64,000 bases of DNA from Porphyromonadaceae bacterium. Lineage in GTDB: Bacteria > Bacteroidota > Bacteroidia > Bacteroidales > Dysgonomonadaceae. The stretch lies in NCBI GenBank assembly GCA_021372865.1, contig JAJFTO010000012.1:1-64000 (forward strand). The letters run 5' to 3'. How positions within the stretch are numbered: position 1 is the first letter of the stretch; every line of letters begins with the position of its first letter. The notes below the pieces were generated by a model, which was not told where the DNA came from, made no database searches, and worked only from the letters and a program-made list of their open reading frames with translations. Shown here one piece after another: positions 26,389 to 34,870 of the stretch. The translations under genes were made by a program, and so were the position numbers.

Positions 26389-27813
26389 TTATTCAGCAGA
26401 ATGGACCGATTGTCCTTGAGCAAGGATCTCCGGCTTTTTTTCTGGCAGATATCCGCTGCGGATACGCCATTCGTTTGGGTAGAGATTATTTGCCCGATTA
26501 CCAATATTCTTTACAAACCCGAGGGGTTCGTTTTGCCAGGTAAGCAACACCATTCCCCTGGGTGTGCAGGGAAGGGAGATGGCCTCTCTTCGCAGGTAAG
26601 CGATGGCCTGTTCATAGGTTACTTCATGGGTGAAGAACCTCTTCCTGTTTAAGGCGTTGCTCATGGCCAGCGCATGAGCTGGAATGAAATCTTTCCCTCT
26701 CTTCTCCCCCAACTCGATACCTACGGAAATACATTTCAGGTTTTGCATCAATAAAACAATGGTTTCTGCGTGTATTTTTGGCAGTGCAGTAATGCGATCA
26801 CCCGATTCCATCAAATGATACAATTCCAGGTTTGTGATCAACGCAGCATAATCAGCAGGATCTTTGATGAAGAGAGTGGGTTGTTTTTTGTTTTTTTTGG
26901 AATGCAAATTGACTTCGTACAGTTTCACTTCCGGTTTCTGCAGAACGGCGACAAAAAGTCCCTCCCCTTTGACTTTGTGCGGATAGAAATGATGACCGCC
27001 GGCCTTTTCGTCGTAGGATGGTGCAATGTTCCAAGCTGCATCGACCTCCACCTTTGTGATAATGGCATCCAAATTGTTCGCCGCCCAGCGCATATTTTCT
27101 TCATTTTCTTCGCTGTTGTAGGTACAAGTGCTGTAAACCATCCATCCACCGGGTTTGAGCGCCGGCCACACATCGCCCAGAATTTCTTTTTGCCGTGCAG
27201 CACACATCTTCACGTTTTGTGGCGACCATTCCTGTACGGCTGCCTCATCTTTGCGAAACATGCCTTCACCCGAACAGGGAGCGTCCACCAGAATCAGATC
27301 GAACAAACCAGGGAAAGCGGCAAAATCCTTCGCACTGTTCTGGGTCACCATCGTGTTGGGGTGACCGAACTTGATCAGGGTCTCCGACAATACGTTTGCC
27401 CTTTGACGGACAACTTCATTACTCACCAGCAGACTCCCCGCCGGTAGTGCGGAGAGAAGGCCGACCGACTTCCCACCGGGGGCTGCACAGAGATCGAGGC
27501 AGGTGACCGGTGCAGAAACCAGTTTTTTTACCACGTGCTCAATGAACATGGAAGAGGCCTCCTGCACATAATAATAACCTGTATGAAACAGCGGGTCGAA
27601 GGTGAAGGAAGGCCGTTCTGCCAGATAATAACCCTGCTCGGACCAGGGCACACGCTCCGCAAGTTGAATGAAGGCGAGGAGATTACGTTCTCTTTTAAAG
27701 GGATTCAGATGAATACTCACAGGAGTATCTTCCGCCAGTACAGAGAGAAACGGCTCTGTCTCTTCCCCAAGCTGTCCACGAACGGAATGAATAAAATCGG
27801 CGGGCAAATTCAT
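26389..27813 (-). CDS. NOL1/NOP2/Sun-family rRNA cytosine-C5-methyltransferase (RsmF-like)
   Basis: A 474-residue SAM-dependent enzyme that methylates cytosine in 16S rRNA, by homology to RsmF. The SAM site is DLCAAPGGKSVGLLSAL, the two catalytic cysteines lie in DAPCSGEGMFRKDE and YSTCTYNSEENE, and the N-terminal part contains the family segment YYVQEASSMF. The last 170 residues form the RsmF-type C-terminal RNA-binding region (GIELGEKRGKDFIPAHALA). Start ATG 27813 is preceded by a -7 element. The histidine kinase follows 23 bp downstream. Confidence 0.93.
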   Translation of the reverse strand: MNLPADFIHSVRGQLGEETEPFLSVLAEDTPVSIHLNPFKRERNLLAFIQLAERVPWSEQGYYLAERPSFTFDPLFHTGYYYVQEASSMFIEHVVKKLVSAPVTCLDLCAAPGGKSVGLLSALPAGSLLVSNEVVRQRANVLSETLIKFGHPNTMVTQNSAKDFAAFPGLFDLILVDAPCSGEGMFRKDEAAVQEWSPQNVKMCAARQKEILGDVWPALKPGGWMVYSTCTYNSEENEENMRWAANNLDAIITKVEVDAAWNIAPSYDEKAGGHHFYPHKVKGEGLFVAVLQKPEVKLYEVNLHSKKNKKQPTLFIKDPADYAALITNLELYHLMESGDRITALPKIHAETIVLLMQNLKCISVGIELGEKRGKDFIPAHALAMSNALNRKRFFTHEVTYEQAIAYLRREAISLPCTPRGMVLLTWQNEPLGFVKNIGNRANNLYPNEWRIRSGYLPEKKPEILAQGQSVHSAE

Positions 27814-27831
27814 TTCTCAACTTTTAGATTA

Positions 27832-27839
27832 CAAAGTTA
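27832..27839 (-). promoter_or_regulatory. Promoter -7 element for the RsmF-like/histidine-kinase unit
   Basis: Reads TAACTTTG on the minus strand. It sits 28 bp from the plus-strand -7 at 27868, so the two divergent promoters are interleaved. Confidence 0.5.
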
Positions 27840-27867
27840 AAAGGATTATGCATTTCAAAAAAATAAC

Positions 27868-27875
27868 TATCTTTG
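27868..27875 (+). promoter_or_regulatory. Promoter -7 element for the secreted TIM-barrel gene
   Basis: TATCTTTG, perfect -7 match, 34 bp before the ATG at 27910. Confidence 0.55.
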
Positions 27876-27909
27876 TGCTCGAACACACTTATAAAAAATA
27901 TTTCAAATC

Positions 27910-28740
27910 ATGAAGAAATTACTCCTCATTACGGGACTCCTGGTTTCCCTCACGATCTGGTCGCAGGAACGGCCTGATCCACAGCCCGCACCTGAAACGG
28001 CAGAGAAATTCAAGGTAGCCATGGCTGGTTACTCATTTAAAAACTTCAATCTGGATCAAACGTTGGAAATGATGCAAAAATGCGATGTAAAAAATCTTTG
28101 CATCAAGGATTTTCATTTGCCACTTAACAGCAGTGAAAAAGAGATTGCCGATTTTCACGCAAAACTAGCTTCGAAAGGAGTAACCGGTTATGCCGTGGGT
28201 CCCATCTATATGCGCTCCGAAAAAGAGATTGACGATGCTTTTGCATACGCCAAAAGAGTGGGTGTGAAACTGGTTGTGGGAGTACCCAACTATGAATTAC
28301 TGCCCTACGTGGACAAGAAAGTAAAGGAATACGACATGCATTATGCCATCCACTTGCACGGTCCCGACATCGCGCTCTATCCCGATGCTGAAGATGTATG
28401 GAATCATGTAAAGGACCTGGATCCGCGCATTGGCATGTGTCTCGACGTAGGTCATGACACCCGCAACGGAAAAGATCCTGTGGAGGATCTGAAGAAATAC
28501 AAAAGCCGTGTATTTGACATTCACATCAAAGATGTGACTGGAGCATCCAAAGCGGGTTATTCCGTAGAGATTGGCCGCGGCATCATCGATTTCCCGGCTT
28601 TCGTAAAGATGCTCCGTAAAGTGGGTTATACCGGCATGTGCAGCCTCGAACATGAACGCAACATGAAAGATCCGCTGCAGGGAATTGCTGAATCGATAGG
28701 TTATTTCAGGGGAGTGATTGCCACCACCAAAGGGAAATAA
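27910..28740 (+). CDS. Exported sugar phosphate isomerase/epimerase-like TIM-barrel protein
   Basis: A 276-residue AP_endonuc_2/xylose-isomerase-like protein. Residues 1-18 form a signal peptide ending near IWSQ, so the enzyme is predicted in the periplasm or anchored outside. Metal-site landmarks for this superfamily are present: HLHGPD, MCLDVGHDTRNG (Asp and His), DIHIKDVTG and CSLEHERN (the late Glu). The exact reaction is unknown; exported members often lie near glycoside-processing genes. It stands alone, divergent from the RsmF-like gene, and ends before a strong terminator. Confidence 0.85.
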   Translation: MKKLLLITGLLVSLTIWSQERPDPQPAPETAEKFKVAMAGYSFKNFNLDQTLEMMQKCDVKNLCIKDFHLPLNSSEKEIADFHAKLASKGVTGYAVGPIYMRSEKEIDDAFAYAKRVGVKLVVGVPNYELLPYVDKKVKEYDMHYAIHLHGPDIALYPDAEDVWNHVKDLDPRIGMCLDVGHDTRNGKDPVEDLKKYKSRVFDIHIKDVTGASKAGYSVEIGRGIIDFPAFVKMLRKVGYTGMCSLEHERNMKDPLQGIAESIGYFRGVIATTKGK

Positions 28741-28852
28741 CCCGGGAATATTATTCTTCAATTATTTTGTTCGACATACCTTTCATAAAAGGAGAATTAT
28801 ATAAATACTTCTGTCGTTTTTTTTGTACATAAATGAGCGCCGGCTCATGCAT

Positions 28853-28894
28853 AAAAAGGTCCCAAAAGTTTTCGACTTTTGGGACCTTTTTTTT
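28853..28894 (+). terminator. Intrinsic terminator after the TIM-barrel gene
   Basis: AGGTCCCAAAAGT (28857-28869) pairs perfectly with ACTTTTGGGACCT (28875-28887). An A run precedes it and a T run follows. Confidence 0.9.
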
Positions 28895-28934
28895 ATATTC
28901 CGGCAAAAAGAAAGCTTCTTTGCCCTATTTTGCC

Positions 28935-28942
28935 TATTTTTG
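28935..28942 (+). promoter_or_regulatory. Promoter -7 element for the RsmI-like/murB/murA unit
   Basis: TATTTTTG fits TAnnTTTG, 21 bp before the ATG at 28964. Confidence 0.5.
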
Positions 28943-28963
28943 TAAGAAAATGGTTCGCAAGAA

Positions 28964-29677
28964 ATGAAGGATCCAGTACTCTATTTGATTCCCGTCACAT
29001 TGGGTGACACACCTGTTGAAAGGGTTCTTCCTGCATTTAACACGACGGTCATCTCCCGACTGAAGTACTTCATTGTGGAGAATATCCGGTCGGCACGTCG
29101 CTTTCTGAAGAAATGCAATCCGGAAATTGAGATTGATGCAATCACCTTTTACGAGTTGAATCAACACACCGATACAAAGGGGATTGCAAGCTACCTTTTA
29201 CCGATGAAAACGGGAGAGAGCATGGGTGTGATATCAGAGGCAGGTTGTCCTGCCGTGGCTGATCCGGGCGCTGATGTGGTGGCCATTGCGCAACGGGAAG
29301 GTTACAGGGTGGTTCCACTGGTAGGCCCTTCTTCCATCCTGATGGCGATTATGGCCTCGGGATTCAACGGGCAGAGCTTCGCCTTTCAGGGTTACCTTCC
29401 TATTGAAGCAAACGAACGTGCTAAAAAGCTAAAACAACTGGAAGCACGGGCTTACAGTGAAGACCAGACCCAGCTTTTTATCGAAACACCCTACAGGAAC
29501 CAAAAAATGGCCGAAGATATCCTCTTGCAATGCAAACCGCAAACCCAACTTTGCATTGCCATGAATATTTCCTGTGACGATGAATATATCGTGACACGAA
29601 GTGTGAAGGCATGGAAAGGTAAATTGCCGGAAATGCATAAAAAACCGGTGGTATTTCTTATTTACAAAGGGTCTTAA
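28964..29677 (+). CDS. SAM-dependent methyltransferase of the RsmI/tetrapyrrole-methylase family
   Basis: A 237-residue protein with the two-domain fold of tetrapyrrole methylases. The N-terminal segment LYLIPVTLGDTPVERVLP differs from the canonical RsmI ATPIGNLGD. The core VISEAGCPAVADPGADVVAIA and the LVGPSSILMAIMASGFNGQSFAFQGYLP region are RsmI-like. RsmI 2'-O-methylates C1402 of 16S rRNA; this shorter, diverged group may act elsewhere. It lies 17 bp upstream of murB, forming a unit with two cell-wall genes. Confidence 0.85.
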   Translation: MKDPVLYLIPVTLGDTPVERVLPAFNTTVISRLKYFIVENIRSARRFLKKCNPEIEIDAITFYELNQHTDTKGIASYLLPMKTGESMGVISEAGCPAVADPGADVVAIAQREGYRVVPLVGPSSILMAIMASGFNGQSFAFQGYLPIEANERAKKLKQLEARAYSEDQTQLFIETPYRNQKMAEDILLQCKPQTQLCIAMNISCDDEYIVTRSVKAWKGKLPEMHKKPVVFLIYKGS

Positions 29678-29694
29678 ATGTTATTTTTTTCGCA

Positions 29695-30693
29695 ATGACC
29701 ATCAGATATAACGTACAACTGCAACCCTATAACTCTTTCCGCACCAGGGCATCGGCCCGGATATTCTGCGAGCCGCAAACGGTAGAGGAACTTTCAGAAA
29801 CAATCAGGACTTTTTCCGAAGAAAAAAAGCTGGTGCTGGGAGCCGGATTTAATTTGTTTTTCACACGCGACTTCGATGGCGTGGTGATCAAGCCAGGAAT
29901 GCGTGGGATTACAACGCTGGCCGAAAACGACGAATATATAGACATTGAGGCTGGGGCTGCCGAAGAGTGGGATCAGTTTGTCGGGTTCAGTGTTTCCCAC
30001 GGTTATTCTGGACTGGAAAACCTTTCACTTATACCCAGCTCCGTGGGGGCTAGTCCCATACAGAATATCGGCGCCTATGGAACTGAGGTGAAAGATACGA
30101 TTATCCGGGTTAAGGCGGTGAATATCTGCTCAGGCGAATACCATGAGTTTACCAATGAAGAGTGCGCTTTCGGATACCGCGACAGCATTTTCAAACGTAC
30201 CGGCCGCTATGTGATTACATCGGTGGTATATCGGCTTAGCAAGACATTTGCCTATAAAGAAAAATACGTCGATTTAAGCCGGGAGCTAGAAGGGATTGAT
30301 GTCCCCACCCTCTCGCAGGTACGCGATGCCATCATTCGCATTCGTACCCGTAAGTTACCGGACTTCAACCTCCTTCCCAATGCGGGCAGTTTCTTCAAAA
30401 ATCCCGTGCTGACAATGGATGAGAAGGAAGCACTGCGGAAAATATTACCGGATGCACCTTTCTACAACGCGGGAGACAATGGTTTTAAAACATCGGCCGC
30501 ATTTCTGATCGAAAAGGCCGGATACAAGGGGAGACGAAAGGGCATGGTGGGTACTTACGAGCGCCATGCGCTGATCATCGTCAATTATGGAACTGAGAAC
30601 GGGCAGGAGATCGCCGATTTCATGGAAGAGATTCAACAGGAAGTAAAAAGACAGTTCGGCATCCTGCTCGAGCCGGAAGTATGGATATTTTAA
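29695..30693 (+). CDS. murB: UDP-N-acetylmuramate dehydrogenase
   Basis: FAD- and NADPH-dependent reduction of UDP-GlcNAc-enolpyruvate, the second committed step of peptidoglycan synthesis. At 332 residues it is the long, type I form. The FAD-binding part includes VLGAGFNLFF, IPSSVGASPIQNIGAYG and GYRDSIFK (active-site Arg). Then come NAGSFFKNP, with the proton-donor Ser, and the terminal EPEVWIF with the active-site Glu. It is directly followed by murA (10 bp), so steps 2 and 1 of the pathway are encoded together. Confidence 0.96.
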   Translation: MTIRYNVQLQPYNSFRTRASARIFCEPQTVEELSETIRTFSEEKKLVLGAGFNLFFTRDFDGVVIKPGMRGITTLAENDEYIDIEAGAAEEWDQFVGFSVSHGYSGLENLSLIPSSVGASPIQNIGAYGTEVKDTIIRVKAVNICSGEYHEFTNEECAFGYRDSIFKRTGRYVITSVVYRLSKTFAYKEKYVDLSRELEGIDVPTLSQVRDAIIRIRTRKLPDFNLLPNAGSFFKNPVLTMDEKEALRKILPDAPFYNAGDNGFKTSAAFLIEKAGYKGRRKGMVGTYERHALIIVNYGTENGQEIADFMEEIQQEVKRQFGILLEPEVWIF

Positions 30694-30703
30694 TCTGAAA
30701 ACT

Positions 30704-32008
30704 ATGTCATCATTTATCATCGAAGGCGGTCACAGCCTTCAGGGAAATATTACCCCGCAGGGAGCAAAGAACGAAGCGTTGCAGGTAATCTGCGCCACAC
30801 TGCTCACGCAGGAGGAGGTGGTCATAGACAATGTCCCCGACATTCTCGACGTGAACAACCTGATCGCCCTCATCGGAGACATGGGGGTCACGGTAAAAAA
30901 ACTGGATGAAAAACGTTATTCGTTCAAAGCAGAAGAGATTGATCTGCCTTATACGCAATCGGATGATTTTATGCGAAAGAGTGCCGCATTGCGGGGCTCC
31001 ATCATGATTATCGGGCCGCTTCTGGCGCGTTTCGGTGAAGCTGTCGTACCCAGGCCAGGAGGCGACAAGATTGGCCGCAGGCGACTTGATACCCACTTCA
31101 ACAGCATCATGAAGCTGGGTGCCCAAATGATTTATCACGAGCAGCGCAACCGCTTTACCCTCTCAGCAAAACAACTGAAAGGCACCTATATCCTCCTCGA
31201 TGAAGCTTCTGTAACGGGTACAGCCAACCTGCTGATGGCAGCCGTGCTGTCGGAGGGAGAAACCATCATCTACAATGCGGCATGTGAACCTTACGTAGAA
31301 CAACTCAGCCGGATGCTGGTGCGCATGGGTGCACAAATTGACGGCATCGGATCCAACAAGCTGCTGATCCGGGGGATCACAAAACTTTCGGGTTGTTATC
31401 ACCGCCTTCTTCCCGACATGATTGAGATTGGCAGCTTCATCGGCATGGCCGCCATGACTGCCTCGGAAATCACCATCAGGGACACATCCGTTGCCAACCT
31501 GGGTATCATTCCGGAGAGCTTCCGGCGACTGGGCATCACCGTGGAACAACAGGGTGACGATCTTTTCATCCCCCGGCAGGAGAGTTACACCATTGAATCA
31601 TTTATAGACGGCTCCATACTCACCATTGCCGATGCGCCGTGGCCGGGACTTACGCCCGATCTGCTGAGTGTGATGCTGGTGGTCGCCACGAAAGCCAAGG
31701 GCAGCGTACTCATTCATCAGAAGATGTTCGAAAGCCGTCTTTTCTTTGTGGACAAACTGATTGACATGGGAGCACAGATTATTCTGTGCGATCCGCACCG
31801 TGCCGTGGTAATCGGTCTGGATAACCGGTTTCACCTGCGGGGCATGACGATGACCTCGCCCGATATCCGTGCGGGAATCTCCATGCTTATCGCGGCCATG
31901 AGTGCCGAAGGGACCAGTACCATCCACAACATTGATCAGATAGACCGCGGATATCAGTCCATCGATACGCGGCTGAACGCCCTGGGAGCCCGGATAAAAA
32001 GGATATAA
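30704..32008 (+). CDS. murA: UDP-N-acetylglucosamine 1-carboxyvinyltransferase, Cys-to-Asp variant
   Basis: Adds enolpyruvate from PEP to UDP-GlcNAc, the first committed step of peptidoglycan synthesis. At 434 residues it has the inside-out alpha/beta barrel with GAKNEALQ near the start (active-site Lys/Asn), RKSAALRGSIMIIGPLLAR and the late TSPDIRAGISMLIAA. The catalytic loop reads RPGGDKIGRRRLDTH: Asp121 occupies the position of Cys115 in E. coli MurA. Cys-to-Asp enzymes such as that of Mycobacterium tuberculosis are active and insensitive to fosfomycin. It is in an operon with murB. Confidence 0.96.
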   Translation: MSSFIIEGGHSLQGNITPQGAKNEALQVICATLLTQEEVVIDNVPDILDVNNLIALIGDMGVTVKKLDEKRYSFKAEEIDLPYTQSDDFMRKSAALRGSIMIIGPLLARFGEAVVPRPGGDKIGRRRLDTHFNSIMKLGAQMIYHEQRNRFTLSAKQLKGTYILLDEASVTGTANLLMAAVLSEGETIIYNAACEPYVEQLSRMLVRMGAQIDGIGSNKLLIRGITKLSGCYHRLLPDMIEIGSFIGMAAMTASEITIRDTSVANLGIIPESFRRLGITVEQQGDDLFIPRQESYTIESFIDGSILTIADAPWPGLTPDLLSVMLVVATKAKGSVLIHQKMFESRLFFVDKLIDMGAQIILCDPHRAVVIGLDNRFHLRGMTMTSPDIRAGISMLIAAMSAEGTSTIHNIDQIDRGYQSIDTRLNALGARIKRI

Positions 32009-32093
32009 CCGGTTCCGCCCGCCAGGTAAAGGATTAACCAAACCGGATTATTACGTAAAGTGAAAACAACAACCTTATTAAACAGATAGATCT

Positions 32094-32867
32094 ATGTCAA
32101 AAAACAGTGAATTCAGGAAACTTCATGCCGGAGATGAACCGTTTATCCTCGGCAACGTATGGGACGCCAAGAGCGCACAACTTGCAGAAAAGGCCGGCTT
32201 TAAGGCGGTGGGTATCTCCGGTCACGCCATAGCTGAAAATCTCGGCTACCGGGATGGTGAAGATATGGATTTCGACGAGTTGCTGTTTGTCGTGAACAGG
32301 GTGATCAAATCGGTTTCCATTCCTGTTTCTGTAGATATCGACGGCGGCTACAGCCGGAATATTGAAAAGGTGAATGCCCACGTTCAACAGCTCATCGATT
32401 TGGGGGCCGCCGGCATCAACATTGAAGATTCAGTAATGAAAAGTGGAAAGCGGGTGTTGCAGGAAACCGAAAAATTCGCCAAGGTGGTGAACGCCATACG
32501 AACGTTCCTGAAGGAACGGGAATCTGATCTTTTCCTGAATGTGCGCATCGACACCTATGTAACCAGACATCCCCAACAACTGGAAGAAACGATAAAACGT
32601 ATCGGCGAGTTTGAAAAGGCTGGTGCCGATGGCATATTTGTACCTGTGCTATCGGACGACAAAGAAATAAAACTGGTCGTTCAAAGTACTTCACTTCCGT
32701 TAAATATTTTTCTGCGTCCTGACACACCCTCTTTTTCAAAACTCAAACTGATGGGCGTAAAACGCATCAGCAGTGGTGCTGCCGTCCATGCACAGAGTTA
32801 CAAAAGAGCAGCAGAACTCTACTCCACCCTGATCGACGACAAGCGGTTCGGCAAGCTTTTTCTCTAA
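32094..32867 (+). CDS. Isocitrate lyase/PEP mutase family protein
   Basis: A 257-residue TIM-barrel enzyme of the ICL/PEPM superfamily. It shows LGNVWDAKSAQLAEKAGFKA, VDIDGGYS (metal-binding Asp pair), AAGINIEDS (Glu) and LNVRIDTYV. It lacks the KKCGH catalytic loop of isocitrate lyase, so it belongs with PEP-mutase-like C-C or P-C lyases such as oxaloacetate decarboxylases or carboxyvinyl phosphonate-type enzymes. The substrate is open. It lies 85 bp after murA and 135 bp before korA, without clear functional ties. Confidence 0.85.
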   Translation: MSKNSEFRKLHAGDEPFILGNVWDAKSAQLAEKAGFKAVGISGHAIAENLGYRDGEDMDFDELLFVVNRVIKSVSIPVSVDIDGGYSRNIEKVNAHVQQLIDLGAAGINIEDSVMKSGKRVLQETEKFAKVVNAIRTFLKERESDLFLNVRIDTYVTRHPQQLEETIKRIGEFEKAGADGIFVPVLSDDKEIKLVVQSTSLPLNIFLRPDTPSFSKLKLMGVKRISSGAAVHAQSYKRAAELYSTLIDDKRFGKLFL

Positions 32868-32940
32868 GGAAACTCCGGATAAAAAGTAGTGAATCATATG
32901 GGAAGGCACAAAGATGAAACTGCTTTTCCAGGGGAAAATA

Positions 32941-32972
32941 TTTGCTTTTCTGGCGACTCTTTTATTACTTTG
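32941..32972 (+). promoter_or_regulatory. Promoter of korAB
   Basis: TTTG (32941-32944), 20 bp, TTACTTTG (32965-32972), one mismatch to TAnnTTTG. It lies 30 bp before the korA ATG. Confidence 0.5.
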
Positions 32973-33002
32973 CATCTTCATTAGAAATAACAGACTACGA
33001 TT

Positions 33003-34868
33003 ATGCCCACCAATTCGGTTATCACCGACATCCAACAAGTAACCATTCGTTTCTCGGGAGATTCAGGGGACGGAATGCAATTGTCCGGAACACTCTTTTC
33101 CACGTTATCGGCGATCTTCGGAAATGAGATTGCCACCTTCCCCGATTTTCCTGCCGAAATACGTGCACCCCAAGGCTCGCTGCAAGGCGTTTCGGGTTAC
33201 CAGGTACGTATCGGAGCGAAAGATGTGTACAACTCCGGCGACAAGACAGACGTACTTGTGGCGATGAACCCCGCAGCACTGAAAGTGAATGCACAATATC
33301 TGAAGAGAGGATCCATTGTGCTCTACGATACCGATTCGTTTCAAAAGAAAGACCTCGACAAAGCACTGTATACAACCCAGGACCCCTTCACAGAACTCAA
33401 ACTGGAACATGTGCAGCCTGTGGGTGTGGCCATCACCTCCCTCACCAAAGCTTCACTCGAAGGGTCGGGTCTGGAGAACAAAGACATGCTCCGTTGCAAG
33501 AACATGTTTGCTCTGGGGATTGTCTGCTGGCTCTTCAACCGGCCCCTGGAAATAGCCGACATGCTGCTGCAGCAGAAGTTTGCTAAAAAGCCGTTGCTGG
33601 TGCAGGCCAACATCAAGGCCATGTCCGACGGTTACAACTACGGCAACAACATACACCTTACTGCCTCCACCTATCGCATTGAACCCATTGAAGGAAGTAA
33701 AGGTTTTTACATCGATGTAAACGGAAATACAGCCACGGCTTACGGACTGATCGCCGCTGCAGAAAAGGCAGGCCTTCAGTTATTTCTGGGCTCTTATCCC
33801 ATTACACCGGCGACAGACATTCTGCAGGAATTGGCCAAAAGAAAAGATTTGGGAGTGAAAGCCTTGCAAATGGAGGATGAAATTGCCGGGATTACCTCCT
33901 CCATTGGCGCCAGCTTTGCTGGTTGCCTGGCTGCGACCTCCACCTCGGGACCAGGCCTCGCGCTCAAGAGCGAAGCACTGGGACTGGCGGTGATGACTGA
34001 ACTCCCCCTGGTGGTGATCGACGTGCAACGCAGCGGTCCCTCCACAGGGATGCCGACCAAGAGCGAACAGACCGACCTGAACCAGGCTTTGTACGGACGA
34101 AATGGTGAAAGCCCGCTTGTGGTAATGGCAGCTGCTTCACCTACCGACTGTTTTGAGAGCGCCTTTGAAGCATCGAAGATTGCCCTGGAACACATGACAC
34201 CAGCGGTCTTGCTTACCGACGGTTATATTGCAAACGGCTCTTCCGCCTGGAAGATTCCCGATATGAAAGATTATCCCGAAATAAAACCTCCCTATGTGGA
34301 GAAATATTACAAGGGCGACGCCGAAAAATGGCGCCCCTACATGCGGGATGAAGAAAGTCTGGTCAGATACTGGGGTGTGCCGGGAACCCCCGGGTTTATG
34401 CACCGCATTGGCGGACTGGAAAAAGACAAACTTACCAGCATCATCTCTTCTAATCCGGAAAATCACCAGTATATGGTGGACACCCGCCGGAAGAAAATTG
34501 AAAAGATTGCCGATTTCATCCCTGAGCAAAAGGTGGTGGGCGACAAAGATGCCGACACACTGATCGTGGGATGGGGAGGTACCTACGGACACCTCCTCGA
34601 AGCAACACTGCGTATACAGGCCAGCGGCAGGAAGGTCGCATTCGCCCATTTCAGACATATCTCTCCCCTGCCAAAGAACACGCACGATCTGTTGAAAAAG
34701 TACAAGAAAGTGATTGTGGCAGAACAAAACAACGGCCAGTTTGCTGCCTACCTGTGTGGAAAGTACGAGGATCTGGGTAACATCCACCGGTTTAACAAGG
34801 TGGAAGGACAGCCTTTCAAGGTGAGCGAGCTGGTTGAAGGATTTACGAAAATTATGGAGGCCAAATAA
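33003..34868 (+). CDS. korA: 2-oxoglutarate:ferredoxin oxidoreductase, fused gamma-alpha subunit
   Basis: With KorB it oxidises 2-oxoglutarate to succinyl-CoA using ferredoxin, or runs the reductive reaction. At 621 residues the gamma domain comes first (GDGMQLSGTLFSTL at about 19-32, APQGSLQGVSGYQVRIG), then the alpha domain from about 235 with GSYPITPATDILQELA, a TSGPGLALKSEALGLAVM stretch and RSGPSTGMPTKSEQTDL. No 4Fe-4S ferredoxin domain is present, as usual for two-subunit enzymes. korB starts 2 bp after its stop, so translation is probably coupled. Confidence 0.94.
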   Translation: MPTNSVITDIQQVTIRFSGDSGDGMQLSGTLFSTLSAIFGNEIATFPDFPAEIRAPQGSLQGVSGYQVRIGAKDVYNSGDKTDVLVAMNPAALKVNAQYLKRGSIVLYDTDSFQKKDLDKALYTTQDPFTELKLEHVQPVGVAITSLTKASLEGSGLENKDMLRCKNMFALGIVCWLFNRPLEIADMLLQQKFAKKPLLVQANIKAMSDGYNYGNNIHLTASTYRIEPIEGSKGFYIDVNGNTATAYGLIAAAEKAGLQLFLGSYPITPATDILQELAKRKDLGVKALQMEDEIAGITSSIGASFAGCLAATSTSGPGLALKSEALGLAVMTELPLVVIDVQRSGPSTGMPTKSEQTDLNQALYGRNGESPLVVMAAASPTDCFESAFEASKIALEHMTPAVLLTDGYIANGSSAWKIPDMKDYPEIKPPYVEKYYKGDAEKWRPYMRDEESLVRYWGVPGTPGFMHRIGGLEKDKLTSIISSNPENHQYMVDTRRKKIEKIADFIPEQKVVGDKDADTLIVGWGGTYGHLLEATLRIQASGRKVAFAHFRHISPLPKNTHDLLKKYKKVIVAEQNNGQFAAYLCGKYEDLGNIHRFNKVEGQPFKVSELVEGFTKIMEAK

Positions 34869-34870
34869 GC

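Noticed and set aside
32094..32867. Isocitrate lyase of the glyoxylate shunt
   Set aside because: The protein is too short and lacks the KKCGH catalytic loop; it belongs to the wider PEP-mutase-like group.
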